From contig CAIKPM010000069.1 of assembly GCA_903829325.1 (NCBI GenBank), forward strand, positions 62,001 to 126,000: a DNA stretch of 64,000 nt, in the 5' to 3' direction. Shown here piece after piece: positions 36,635 through 45,608 of this stretch. Position 1 is the stretch's first letter, and each line of letters begins with the position of its first letter. The notes beneath the pieces are model-generated. The model had not been told where the DNA came from and did not search any database. It saw only the letters and a list, made by a program, of their open reading frames with translations. The stretch comes from an uncultured bacterium (GTDB lineage Bacteria; Vulcanimicrobiota; Vulcanimicrobiia; Vulcanimicrobiales; Vulcanimicrobiaceae). Made by a program: the position numbers and the translations under genes.

Positions 36635-37942
36635 ATGGCTCCCTCTTGCGGATTTACCGGCCCCGATCTACCCGCGCGCGATATCTACGATCAATGTGTT
36701 CGCTGTGGGCTCTGCCTTCCTACCTGTCCGACGTATGTCGAGACGCTTGTTGAAACATCGAGCCCCCGCGGACGGATTGCCTTGATCAAGGCAGTCTCCG
36801 AAGGGCATCTCGATATCACCAGCCCTGGCTTCGTACATCAGATGTCCGAGTGCTTAGATTGTCGTGCTTGCGAGGCGGTCTGCCCTTCAGGCGTTGAGTA
36901 CGGCCAGCTTCTCGAAACAGCTCGCACCCAAGTGCAGCGAGCGCTCGGAAAACGCGCTCCGTGGCATGTCCGCATGCTCCGCACGATCACGATCGGTGGG
37001 CTCTTTAGAAATTATCGTCTCATGCGGGTTGCTGCGGCACTGCTCCGCTTTTATCAACGTAGCGGTTTGCAAGCACTGCTCCGTCGCAGCGGCTTGCTCA
37101 AGGCGCTCAAACTTGCTGATCTAGAGGCACTCACTCCACCAATCTCAACTCGTTTTTTTATCCCCCGTGATCAGCATTGGGCATCGCACGCCGAACGCCG
37201 TGCGACGGTGTTTATGCATGTCGGTTGCATCATGCACGTCGCTTTTGCCGACGTGAATGCCGCCACCGTGCGTATGATGCAACGGGTTGGCTGCGACGTT
37301 ATCGCACCAAGCACCCAGGGCTGCTGCGGAGCGATCGCCGTGCACGCTGGTGAGCTTGAGAGCGGTCGCGAGCTTGCCAAACGCAATATCATCGCTTTCG
37401 AACAATCGAAGGCAGATTTTTATTTGATTAATGCGGCTGGTTGCGGTAGCACGCTCAAAGAATACGGCCGCCTTTTCGAAGAAGTGCCCGAATGGCGTGA
37501 ACGCGCCGCTCGTTTTTCGGCAGCGGTACGCGACATCACCGAATTTCTCGATGCTATGGGCTTGCCGCCCGGGATGGGCTGGAAAGAGATGGTGGTGACC
37601 TACCAAGAGCCCTGCCATCTTGTACACGCCCAGCGTATTTCGGCCGCACCGCGTCATTTGCTCAATCAGATCCCCGGCTTAATTTTGCGCGAAATGGCCG
37701 AAAGCTCGCTCTGTTGCGGCAGTGCCGGAATCTATAATATTACCGAGCCAGAAATGGCACAACAGCTCCAAAGACGCAAGATCGAAAACGCCTTACGCGT
37801 CGAGCCAGAAATCATCGTCACAGCCAACCCAGGCTGCGCATTACAGCTCGCCAGCGGCTTACGCGCCGCCGGCCGTAACATCGAGGTCAAGCACATAGTC
37901 GAGCTACTCGACGAAGCCTACGCCCGCGCCGAAGCGAGCTAA
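36635..37942 (+). CDS. glcF: Glycolate oxidase iron-sulfur subunit GlcF-like
   Basis: 435-aa protein with two N-terminal 4Fe-4S motifs (CVRCGLCLPTCPTY, CLDCRACEAVCPSG) and two CCG domains (TQGCCGAIAVHAGE, SLCCGSAGIYN), the layout of GlcF and related lactate/glycolate oxidase subunits. It would transfer electrons from a flavin partner to the respiratory chain. GlcD and GlcE are not in the window. A longer open frame reaches back through the SulP gene on the other strand, but homology begins at the ATG 36635. No clear ribosome-binding site precedes that ATG. Confidence 0.9.
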   Translation: MAPSCGFTGPDLPARDIYDQCVRCGLCLPTCPTYVETLVETSSPRGRIALIKAVSEGHLDITSPGFVHQMSECLDCRACEAVCPSGVEYGQLLETARTQVQRALGKRAPWHVRMLRTITIGGLFRNYRLMRVAAALLRFYQRSGLQALLRRSGLLKALKLADLEALTPPISTRFFIPRDQHWASHAERRATVFMHVGCIMHVAFADVNAATVRMMQRVGCDVIAPSTQGCCGAIAVHAGELESGRELAKRNIIAFEQSKADFYLINAAGCGSTLKEYGRLFEEVPEWRERAARFSAAVRDITEFLDAMGLPPGMGWKEMVVTYQEPCHLVHAQRISAAPRHLLNQIPGLILREMAESSLCCGSAGIYNITEPEMAQQLQRRKIENALRVEPEIIVTANPGCALQLASGLRAAGRNIEVKHIVELLDEAYARAEAS

Positions 37943-37961
37943 GGCCTTAGCCAGGCCTTTT
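37941..37961 (+). terminator. Terminator-like hairpin after glcF
   Basis: AAGGCCT (37941-37947) pairs with AGGCCTT (37953-37959) over a 5-base loop, followed by two more T residues. It starts in the glcF stop codon. The U-run is short, so it may be a weak terminator. Confidence 0.5.
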
Positions 37962-38050
37962 AAGTTCGTCAGTAGTAGTACTGGCGACGCAACCCACCCG
38001 CTCTCGCGGTTGCAGCTTGAGTTTTCGAGGCTTTAATTCTCGGATGAATT

Positions 38051-39169
38051 ATGCCGAACATGCAATATATGCAAGATCAAGAACCCAAGCAACGGCTTGG
38101 ATATATGGATGGACTCCGTGCAATCGCAGTAATTTCTGTCGCGATAAGCCACTTTGATCGCCATACCCCCGACATAAATCCATTGAAGCCGAGTCTTTTT
38201 AATGCGGGCATACACGGAGTGGACCTTTTTTTTGTCATCTCTGGCTTCTGCTTAGCTTATCCGTATCTTCTGAACTTACGCAATAGCAAGATGCTCAATT
38301 TTTGTTTACCCATTTTTTATGCAAAACGAATCGTTCGCATCCTTCCTCCATACTATGTAGCTATTGTTATACTAAGCTGCATCGCAGTATTACCAATCAA
38401 TTCTCTATTCTTAGGAGTGGGCGAAACAACCGGCCTAAGAACTATACTCAATGAGTTCGCATTGACTGACTATAAGGGACTTTTTCAAAATGGATCTTTC
38501 TGGACGCTCGCTATAGAATTTCGTTGGTATTTACTCTTTCCATTATTTCTGATTTTATATGAAAAATCATCAAGATACTTTTACGTGCTACTAATAGGCA
38601 TATTATTCTACATTCCATTAACCCGAGCAAGCAACGTCGATATGATGTTCTTACCATACTTCTTAAGTGGAATCATAGCGGCCGATGCATCTATCACTCG
38701 GCCACGCTGGACAAAATTTTCCTGGATTGGTTTCCTTATAAGCATGTATCTTGCAATCACCACCCAGCTGCCGAACCCAGAAGGCTATTTCTTGGGACCA
38801 TTTTGGGGAATAGCAAGCTTTTGCTTGGTGATTTGTGCGGGACGCTACCAGTTGTTACAACGGCTTTTGTCTTTGCCTGGCTTAAAATTGGTTGGAATCG
38901 CATCCTATAGCATCTATCTGATTCATGAACCCATCATCATTTTCTGTATACAGGCACTGCATTTTTCGAGAATTCCTGCTGTATTGACTGGAGTTACCGG
39001 CGGAATTGTCTATTGGTATTTGGTTGAAAGAATATTTCTGTCCAATCCACTACGCGGAAAGATGATTGATAGCGTATACAGTTGTCTAGAACGTCTGAAT
39101 CAAGGGATGCAAAGTAACGCTACCCCGCGTACTCGCGCCAGCTCGCAAATCGATCTCCTGCTTGAGTAA
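38051..39169 (+). CDS. Acyltransferase 3 (OafA/YrhL-like) membrane O-acyltransferase
   Basis: 372-aa multi-pass inner-membrane protein that transfers acyl groups, usually acetyl, to sugars of surface polysaccharides. The family start YMDGLRAIAV followed by SHFD and the GVDLFFVISGFC motif are clear, with about ten hydrophobic helices. Its base composition is visibly more AT-rich than that of every neighbour, which suggests horizontal acquisition. Near position 39118 composition switches back, and the last 16 or so codons (TPRTRASSQIDLLLE) run antisense through the end of the SnoaL-like gene. The original 3' end may have been lost in the insertion. The acceptor substrate is unknown. Confidence 0.88.
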   Translation: MPNMQYMQDQEPKQRLGYMDGLRAIAVISVAISHFDRHTPDINPLKPSLFNAGIHGVDLFFVISGFCLAYPYLLNLRNSKMLNFCLPIFYAKRIVRILPPYYVAIVILSCIAVLPINSLFLGVGETTGLRTILNEFALTDYKGLFQNGSFWTLAIEFRWYLLFPLFLILYEKSSRYFYVLLIGILFYIPLTRASNVDMMFLPYFLSGIIAADASITRPRWTKFSWIGFLISMYLAITTQLPNPEGYFLGPFWGIASFCLVICAGRYQLLQRLLSLPGLKLVGIASYSIYLIHEPIIIFCIQALHFSRIPAVLTGVTGGIVYWYLVERIFLSNPLRGKMIDSVYSCLERLNQGMQSNATPRTRASSQIDLLLE

Positions 39170-39467
39170 TGATCACGCAGCCTGACCGCTCTTGCGCTTG
39201 CTCACTTCCGCTGTCGATCACGAAGCGATAGAGGACTGCTGCACGCTGCGCATCAGTGTTGGTGATGACTTGGTCTATCACAAAATCCCACGGACGCTCA
39301 ATGGCGATGAAACCTGCTAAGCAAGCTGCAATCGCTCCACGGCCAACCAAGGCAAGCGCACCTGCCTCTTGGTATACGCCGTCATCGGTGAAATAATCCA
39401 CAGCAGCATCAACATCGCGACGTTGTAAGGCTGCGATGAAGCCATTGAGGCGACTAAGAATAGCCAT
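39120..39467 (-). CDS. SnoaL/NTF2-like small protein
   Basis: 115-aa cone-shaped alpha+beta domain of the SnoaL/NTF2-like group, a fold used as ketosteroid isomerase, limonene epoxide hydrolase and simple ligand binders. Typical features are the N-terminal FIAALQRRDVDAAVDYFTDD helix and the repeated beta strands (VIDQVITNTDAQRAAVLYRF). The catalytic activity cannot be told from the sequence. The start overlaps the stop of the upstream 152-aa gene by one base (TAATG), so translation is coupled. The 3' end overlaps the acyltransferase gene by 50 bases. Confidence 0.75.
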   Translation of the reverse strand: MAILSRLNGFIAALQRRDVDAAVDYFTDDGVYQEAGALALVGRGAIAACLAGFIAIERPWDFVIDQVITNTDAQRAAVLYRFVIDSGSEQAQERSGCVIITQAGDRFASWREYAG

Positions 39468-39925
39468 TACGAGACGTAGGTCATGTTGATGTTGAACCCA
39501 GCGCTTTCAGCTTGTTCGACAACCTGGAGTACTTTATCGATTTCTTCGTCAACGGTCAGAATTTCACGTGCGGTAATCCCAACCGTCGCGGCATGGCGCC
39601 ACATCACGCTGCGGGCAACCTCGAGTGCCTTGCGTAAACGTTGAGGTTCCGTCTCTAGTACTGGCCAATCTTCACAAAAACACGCAGGCAAGACACGCCA
39701 TCCTGGGCCTTCACAAAAACTGTCATCGCAGTATGCATGGGGGATTGCGCCGAGCATTGCGAGTGCTTCTTCTTCATCAGGAAGTAAAGTAATATCGGCT
39801 TCGTTCAGACGAACCACGTAATGAAAAAATGGTGGACTGGATGAGGCATACGAGCCAGCAGGGGAACTAATATTGACCTGAACCGAACGACGAATTGGGA
39901 AGACAAAGCTAAGCGAAGAAATCAA
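39467..39925 (-). CDS. Hypothetical protein, 152 aa, with a paired-cysteine segment
   Basis: Not recognised. The longest frame starts at 39988 inside the upstream dehydrogenase gene. A TTG at 39925 has AAGGA 8 bases upstream, so I prefer that start; it overlaps the dehydrogenase by 17 bases. The middle of the protein carries a cysteine cluster (HAYCDDSFCEGPGWRVLPAC then FCEDW), which could bind metal or form disulfides. The rest is polar and helical. There is no signal peptide. It is translationally coupled to the SnoaL-like gene and presumably works with it or with the dehydrogenase. Confidence 0.65.
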   Translation of the reverse strand: MISSLSFVFPIRRSVQVNISSPAGSYASSSPPFFHYVVRLNEADITLLPDEEEALAMLGAIPHAYCDDSFCEGPGWRVLPACFCEDWPVLETEPQRLRKALEVARSVMWRHAATVGITAREILTVDEEIDKVLQVVEQAESAGFNINMTYVS

Positions 39926-40997
39926 CCGAATATTCCTTAGCGAGCGCCTCGAGCGTAGACCAGACTTTTTGATGAATCGGCACCCCATTGGCGCGATATT
40001 TTAACGTATTCTCATATTCAATTTCACCAGCAACATAAATGCGTTCCGCACCTGGGACTTTGGCGCTCTCGCGAAACTCCGTAAGCGCAGCGGCAACATC
40101 TTGCTTAAAAGCGGACGGATCGCGGAAGCCATCAATGCGAATAGCACCAAAAAAATGTGAAATCGCCCCAGACTGCGGGGCGCTATTCGGGAGAGGCAAT
40201 GCATTGGCAAATGCTCCACCACCCAAAACTCCACATAATAAATCGACTAACAAGCCTAAACCAAAGCCTTTGTGCCCGCCGTGCTCAGTACCGAACCCAC
40301 CTAAGGGCAGGAGAGCTCCTTTGAGCGCTGCATCCGGATCAGTCGTCGGATGGCCATCAGCGTCAATCGCCCAGCCATCTTTCAACGGGAGTTCCTTGCG
40401 CTTATAGACTTCTAACTTGCCTCGCGGCACGGTCGTGGTCGCAAAATCGAAGACAAAATGCGGCTCGACCGCAGACGGAATCGCAAACGCTAACGGGTTC
40501 GTCCCCAGCATGACCGAGCGTCCAAACGTTGGCGCCCCGTAGCGGACTGAATTTGTTGAAGCGATACCGATCATATCGTGTTCGAGTGCCATCATCGCGT
40601 AGAAGCCAGCGATCCCGAAATGGTTCGACGAGCGGACCGTACCAAAGGCACTACCGTTAGATTTTGCCTTCTCGATAATCGCTTGCATCGTGCGGTAAGC
40701 AACCGGGTGGCCGAGACCATTGTCGCCATCAACCGCGAGCGAAGCCGGTGTCTCTTGCAGCACCGTGACCTCGGGTGTTGGGTTGAGTTGCTTGTTACGA
40801 ATCCGGCTGACATAGTACGACTCAAGTCGAGCAGCCCCGTGGGATTCGATCCCGCGTAGGTCACTTGCGGTGAGCACTTTGCCCACAATCGCCGCGTCTT
40901 CAGCACGAACGCCATTCTTCTCAAGGATCGATGCGATGAAGCGCTGCAAGTGCGATTCCGTCGTATATCGATAATCGCCCACCGCGATTTCCGCCAC
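39909..40997 (-). CDS. Malate/L-lactate dehydrogenase family (Ldh2/YlbC-type) oxidoreductase
   Basis: NAD(P)-dependent dehydrogenase of the Ldh2/ureidoglycolate dehydrogenase fold, unrelated to classical Rossmann malate dehydrogenases. Family blocks include LRGIESHGAARLESY (conserved His), SNHFGIAGFYAM, TNSVRYGAPTFG and GTNPLAFAIPS. The open frame starts at 41096, but the GTG at 40997 has AAGGGGG just upstream and yields 362 aa, the family length. The substrate could be malate, lactate, sulfolactate or ureidoglycolate. First gene of a three-gene coupled operon. Confidence 0.9.
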   Translation of the reverse strand: MAEIAVGDYRYTTESHLQRFIASILEKNGVRAEDAAIVGKVLTASDLRGIESHGAARLESYYVSRIRNKQLNPTPEVTVLQETPASLAVDGDNGLGHPVAYRTMQAIIEKAKSNGSAFGTVRSSNHFGIAGFYAMMALEHDMIGIASTNSVRYGAPTFGRSVMLGTNPLAFAIPSAVEPHFVFDFATTTVPRGKLEVYKRKELPLKDGWAIDADGHPTTDPDAALKGALLPLGGFGTEHGGHKGFGLGLLVDLLCGVLGGGAFANALPLPNSAPQSGAISHFFGAIRIDGFRDPSAFKQDVAAALTEFRESAKVPGAERIYVAGEIEYENTLKYRANGVPIHQKVWSTLEALAKEYSVDFFA

Positions 40998-41158
40998 AAA
41001 GCCCCCTTCTAACAACCGGGCACACCCAACGTGAACCCGCGCCAGAACATTCCGCGACAACCCGGCTGCTCCTCGGGCGTTGGGAACGATCTGCAACCTT
41101 TACGCCGGCTAGGCCGTCATTGTGCCTGGTAACTTTTGTCTTGGAAAGGGTAAGATCA

Positions 41159-41731
41159 GTGGCGAAAATCGCGATCGTCTATTTTAGCGGATACGGGCAT
41201 ACTGCCAAACAAGCGGAGTGCGTGCAAGCTGGTGCCTTATCGGTACCGGGCACCACCGTCGAGATGCTACGCATCGATCAGGAAGGCAATTTGAGCGAAG
41301 GCGCCTTCGAACAGATCACCGCGGCTGATGCCGTGATCTACGGGAGCCCAACCTATATGGGTGGCCCAGCATGGCAGTTCAAAAAATTCGCCGACGCCAG
41401 TTCGAAGCCGTGGTTTACGCAGGCTTGGAAAAATAAGCTGGCTGCGGGTTTCACGACCTCTGCTTCTACCAATGGCGATAAGGCGAATACCATCAACTAC
41501 TTCTTCACCTTCTCGCAGCAGCACTCGCAAATCTGGATTGGCCTTGGCCTCATGCCGATGAACGCCAAAGCGAATTCCCACGAAGATACGAACTGGACAG
41601 CTGGTTTCGCCGGGGCATTAGGCATATCGCCTTCCGACGCCAATCCCGACGAAATCCGCAAAGGCGATGCGGAATCAGCCCGCCAGCTCGGCATCCGCGT
41701 GGCCGAATTCGCCCCACGCATAAGCAGCTAA
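41159..41731 (+). CDS. WrbA-like flavodoxin-family NAD(P)H:quinone oxidoreductase
   Basis: 190-aa FMN-binding flavodoxin-fold protein. The phosphate-binding loop is in AIVYFSGYGHTAKQAE and the second FMN contact is GSPTYMGGPAWQFKKFAD. It probably reduces quinones by two electrons and protects against oxidative stress. I chose GTG 41159 because the protein starts there at the first beta strand and an AAAGGG sequence precedes it; the longer frame from 41120 adds 13 atypical residues. It is divergent from the dehydrogenase operon, with a 161-base gap. Confidence 0.85.
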   Translation: MAKIAIVYFSGYGHTAKQAECVQAGALSVPGTTVEMLRIDQEGNLSEGAFEQITAADAVIYGSPTYMGGPAWQFKKFADASSKPWFTQAWKNKLAAGFTTSASTNGDKANTINYFFTFSQQHSQIWIGLGLMPMNAKANSHEDTNWTAGFAGALGISPSDANPDEIRKGDAESARQLGIRVAEFAPRISS

Positions 41732-41746
41732 AGAGTACCTCGAAAT

Positions 41747-42442
41747 TTACTGGGCCGCAGCCTCAAGAAAGGCTGTGAAGATGCTGAAGCTGCGGCCCTC
41801 GTCGCTATCTAACAGGCGTTCAGGGTGCCATTGAGTGGCTAACCAGAAAACGCGGGAATCAGGCCGTTCGAGTGCCTCAACGATACCGTCGCTCGTACGC
41901 GCAACGATACGCAGACCTTCGCCCAGGCGATCGACCGCTTGATGATGCGTCGCGTTCGTAGCAAAGCAGACAGAGCGAGTGAGGCGAGCCAAGAGTGAAT
42001 CGGGCTCGACGTTCACGATGTGCTCAGGAAAAGGAATGAATTTGCGCGCTGGGTCATCGTGGATATGCTGACCATCGAGCAACTCAGGAATATGTTGGTA
42101 CAGACTCCCGCCCCAAGCAACATTCGCAATTTGCAAACCACGACATATTGCAAGCGTTGGAATGCCGCATTCTGCCGCACGCCGCACAATCGCTAATTCA
42201 AACGCATCACGCGCAGGATCACCCAAGCTCGCTGAGGGGTGGAGTGGCGCGTCGTAATATTGAGGATCAATATCAGATCCACCAGAAATGAGTAAACCAT
42301 CTAGGCCAGCGAGGACCTCTTCGAGCGTTGCGACGATATTTTTGAGCACGATAGGCTCGCCACCGCAGCGCTCGACCGCAGCGACATAATTATCAGGAGT
42401 CGGATCGTCCGCAGTCGTCACACCGATGCGCGGCAGCTTCAT
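41747..42442 (-). CDS. Class I glutamine amidotransferase-like hydrolase (PuuD / peptidase C26 family)
   Basis: 231-aa class I GATase-fold hydrolase. The nucleophile elbow LAICRGLQIANV carries the Cys, and the His-Glu pair is in TQWHPERL, as in gamma-glutamyl-GABA hydrolase PuuD. It may hydrolyse gamma-glutamyl compounds. It is the last gene of the efflux operon and overlaps tolC by ATGA, an odd partner for an efflux system. It could act on the transported compound, but this is inference. Confidence 0.85.
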   Translation of the reverse strand: MKLPRIGVTTADDPTPDNYVAAVERCGGEPIVLKNIVATLEEVLAGLDGLLISGGSDIDPQYYDAPLHPSASLGDPARDAFELAIVRRAAECGIPTLAICRGLQIANVAWGGSLYQHIPELLDGQHIHDDPARKFIPFPEHIVNVEPDSLLARLTRSVCFATNATHHQAVDRLGEGLRIVARTSDGIVEALERPDSRVFWLATQWHPERLLDSDEGRSFSIFTAFLEAAAQ

Positions 42443-44268
42443 TGGGCGCCACCAATCTCGTGCAATAAATGTGAGAGAACCGGTGCACTCGTTTGTTGCA
42501 CGCTGATGCCGTGCGCCTCAAAAATCGTTCCACTGACGCGTTCTAATTCAACCAAAGCTTTTTTGACATCAGTTTGTGCCGATAATTCACGACCTTGATC
42601 ATTCGCTGCTTCCACTTCTCGCTGTAAAACCAAGAACGTCGTAGAGCGACCAACCGCGAAGCGACGTTGTTCGCTGAGCAAGACCCGTTCAGCCGAAAGT
42701 CGTCCCCGCTGCGCAGCATGCAAGCGCGCCCGCGCTGCATCGAGCGCTTGGATTGCATTCCGCGCTTCAATCACAAATCGTTGTAATAGCGCGGTTTCAT
42801 CAATTGACGCTTGCCGTTCTTGCTCGACGGCGATGCCTAATGCACCGCGCCCGCTATCATTACGCAAAGGCAGCGCAAGATTGAGTTGAGCCGTATACGT
42901 GGGATACGTATTATGACAGAGACTACTAAATGAAGTCCCGAAACGCCCGACGGTATTTGGTGGATTCATAAACGAAAATGGAGCGAGAGGACTCAATTGT
43001 TGATTTGCTGGCAAGTTCTGATTTGCGATGGTAATCAACTGATTGAGTGAGGAAAACACCGGCCCAAAACCGCTGACTAAAGGATTCTGATTAATATTGC
43101 CATTTTCGCCCGCAAAGCCGTTTGCGGTATAACCAAGCGCAAGATTGAGCTTCGGTTTCAATTGATCATGCGCGTACGCAAGCTGTACATCAGCGCGAGC
43201 TTTTTCTGCCAACCAGGTACTGACTTCGGGGCGATGCACTAAAGCACTGACCACAATATGCTCCAAATTTGGTTCCTGGGGCAGCACATCAACCGAGGAT
43301 GTGGGCACGAGATTTACATTCCATAACGGATCAAGCGGGTTATTGAGGATAGCGCCCTTGAGCGTGTTCTGTAAGCTTGCGACGCGTTCAATCGCCGCGT
43401 ACACATTGTCTTCATAGACGGCAACCTGGGTATTGGCTTCGACTACATCAACCGGTGCGCTTGCCCCGCGATGCGCTAAGCGCTCGTTACTGAGTGCTTG
43501 CGCGGTAATTTGATGCAGAGCTTGCTCCTGAATCCCCAAATTACGCCACGCAGCAACTAGATCCCAATACGTATTTTCGACATTAGCAACCGTCTGCGAA
43601 GCCGTTACCAACGCCTGAGCGGCATCGCTCGCGTTGGTCTGTATCGCAAGAGCAAGGTCGCGCCGGTCTGCCGTATACCGCCCTTGTCCGATCGGACGCA
43701 TCACCGTAAAGGAAAGCGCGGTTGGATAATACGGATCGTACGAATTTGCCGTCGAATTATTAGCAATGCGTTGCATCGAGAGATCTACCGCATACTGCGT
43801 GCCATGCAAACTTGTCGCCGAAAGCCCCGCTTGCAACCCCGTGCTCAGCTGAGTACTCGGACCACCATTGGGTCCAGCCTGAAAAGGGCTAACCGCTGGG
43901 ATCTTCTCGTACGAAAAGCTAGGTGCGAGTCTCAATGTCAGATCGAACGGCCCCTTGGCTTTGATCACTTCGTAATGTGCAATCCGTTGATTACCTTCCG
44001 AAATCGCAAGGTCGGTGTTATGGCTTAAGGCCGCTGCAATCGCATCCTTGAGAGAGATTGCGACAAATGGGCCGGGGGCGCCGACAATCACGCCAGGTGG
44101 GAGCGTCGTCTGTTCACCCGGTACCGGATTCGCAATACCTTGCTGGGGCGCCACCTGTAATTCTGGCGTAACGCCAATATCAGCTTGTGCGGCTTGGGGT
44201 GCTCCGAAAGCCAGCATGCCCACCAAGCTCAGCGTACGCAGCCGATGTGTACGAAGGAGATTTGCCAT
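42439..44268 (-). CDS. TolC-family outer-membrane efflux channel
   Basis: 609-aa precursor with a signal peptide (VGMLAFGAPQAAQA) and the duplicated helical-barrel repeats of TolC-type proteins (AIAAALSHNTDLAISEGNQR near the N-terminus and long coiled segments such as ALDAARARLHAAQRGRLSA). It forms the outer-membrane exit duct for the HlyD-type adaptor encoded 2 bases upstream. It is longer than E. coli TolC, with a polar insert near residues 390-450. No inner-membrane pump is encoded in this operon. Confidence 0.88.
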   Translation of the reverse strand: MANLLRTHRLRTLSLVGMLAFGAPQAAQADIGVTPELQVAPQQGIANPVPGEQTTLPPGVIVGAPGPFVAISLKDAIAAALSHNTDLAISEGNQRIAHYEVIKAKGPFDLTLRLAPSFSYEKIPAVSPFQAGPNGGPSTQLSTGLQAGLSATSLHGTQYAVDLSMQRIANNSTANSYDPYYPTALSFTVMRPIGQGRYTADRRDLALAIQTNASDAAQALVTASQTVANVENTYWDLVAAWRNLGIQEQALHQITAQALSNERLAHRGASAPVDVVEANTQVAVYEDNVYAAIERVASLQNTLKGAILNNPLDPLWNVNLVPTSSVDVLPQEPNLEHIVVSALVHRPEVSTWLAEKARADVQLAYAHDQLKPKLNLALGYTANGFAGENGNINQNPLVSGFGPVFSSLNQLITIANQNLPANQQLSPLAPFSFMNPPNTVGRFGTSFSSLCHNTYPTYTAQLNLALPLRNDSGRGALGIAVEQERQASIDETALLQRFVIEARNAIQALDAARARLHAAQRGRLSAERVLLSEQRRFAVGRSTTFLVLQREVEAANDQGRELSAQTDVKKALVELERVSGTIFEAHGISVQQTSAPVLSHLLHEIGGAQ

Positions 44269-44270
44269 CG

Positions 44271-45608
44271 TTATTCTTTCACCGCAACAGCAGTTTCTAC
44301 GGACATACCGACACGCAAGGGATGCTCCGCATCGACACCTTCATCAACCACAATCCGCACCGGTAAACGTTGCGTTACCTTCACGAAGTTGCCGGTCGCA
44401 TTTTGCGCAGGTACAAGGCTGTAGGTGTTCTCTGAAGCAGGTCCCAGCGCGGCAACATGACCGCGGAACAGATGCCCATGGTAGGCATCAACGCTAATAT
44501 CCACCTTTTGCCCAGGGCGAATGTGACCAATTTGCGTTTCTTTATAATTGGCCGTGATATACGCTGACTCGATTGGCACGAGGGTTAATAAGGTTTGCCC
44601 CGGAGCAACCGTCGCGCCGACTTCGATGCTTTTTTCGCCGACGTAGCCGTCAACCGGCGCGCGAATAACCGTGTAGCTTAAGGCATTGCGCGCTTCTTCT
44701 ACTTGCGCGGCTTGTGTCGCAACTTGGGCGCGCGTCGCCTGCGCGTCGGATTGCTGCGAAGCCACACGATATGGCGACGTCACTTCCTGTAATTTCCCCT
44801 GAGCGCTCACTAAGTTCGCCTGTTGGAGAGCAACAGCCGCAATCGTTGCCTGGGCCGCGGCTTGCTGTGAGCGTAATTTTTCACGCGCCGCCGCAACATT
44901 GGCTTGAGCCACGGCAATATTTGCCCTGGCTTGTTGCTGGCCCGAACGCGCACTTGCTTCGCTTGCTTGAGCAGCATCGAGCTCAGACGCAGGTGCATCC
45001 CCCGTCGCTACTAACGCTTGGGTCCGTCGCAAATCAGCGAGGGCGCGGCGCTCGGATTCATCACTACTGGGGAGCACCGCTTGTGCTGACTGTAACTGCG
45101 CGAGCGCTGTTGCAACGCCAGCTTGAGCGACGCTCACTTCGGCATTACTCGCTTGGGCTTGCGCCTGGGAATTGGTAATCCCGGCGCGCGCCTGATCAAC
45201 CGAGCCATTGCCTTGCTGGACCTGAGCTTGGACTTGATCAGCCGTGAGTGCAACGGTTTGGCCCGCAGCCTTCGCCTGGGCTTGGCTTTGAGTATAGTTT
45301 GCAAGCGCCTGATCGTAGCGTTGTTGCTCATCGTGATGATCGAGCACCACGAGCACCTGACCACGATGCACATATTGATTCGTGTCAACCTGTAATGCCG
45401 CTACTCGTTCGCTAATCTTGCTCGTAACCGCAACAATATCGGCATCGATCTCAGCGTCATCGGTCATTTCATGCACGCTGGAATATAACAAATAGCGTAT
45501 GCCCGCGATACCGGCTACAAGCACCACCACGAAAACAAGCAGCAACCCAAGAACGCGCACCCGGGGATTTTTAGGCTTTTTTCCGGCAACTTCGGCTGGT
45601 TGATTCAC
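44271..45608 (-). CDS. HlyD/EmrA-type membrane fusion protein
   Basis: 445-aa periplasmic adaptor anchored by one N-terminal helix (VRVLGLLLVFVVVLVAGIAG). The lipoyl/barrel-sandwich halves are split by a long Ala/Gln-rich coiled hairpin (about 100-290), and the C-terminal block SYTVIRAPVDGYVGEKSIEV is typical of EmrA. It would link an inner-membrane transporter to the TolC channel. The GTG start overlaps the TetR stop (GTGA). The hairpin is longer than in EmrA, suggesting a tall channel complex. The inner-membrane partner must be encoded elsewhere. Confidence 0.9.
   Translation of the reverse strand: MNQPAEVAGKKPKNPRVRVLGLLLVFVVVLVAGIAGIRYLLYSSVHEMTDDAEIDADIVAVTSKISERVAALQVDTNQYVHRGQVLVVLDHHDEQQRYDQALANYTQSQAQAKAAGQTVALTADQVQAQVQQGNGSVDQARAGITNSQAQAQASNAEVSVAQAGVATALAQLQSAQAVLPSSDESERRALADLRRTQALVATGDAPASELDAAQASEASARSGQQQARANIAVAQANVAAAREKLRSQQAAAQATIAAVALQQANLVSAQGKLQEVTSPYRVASQQSDAQATRAQVATQAAQVEEARNALSYTVIRAPVDGYVGEKSIEVGATVAPGQTLLTLVPIESAYITANYKETQIGHIRPGQKVDISVDAYHGHLFRGHVAALGPASENTYSLVPAQNATGNFVKVTQRLPVRIVVDEGVDAEHPLRVGMSVETAVAVKE

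Noticed and set aside
37962..38050. Small 4-5 bp hairpins upstream of the acyltransferase gene
   Set aside because: Short stems common in any sequence; no tRNA, attachment-site or insertion-sequence end was recognised there.
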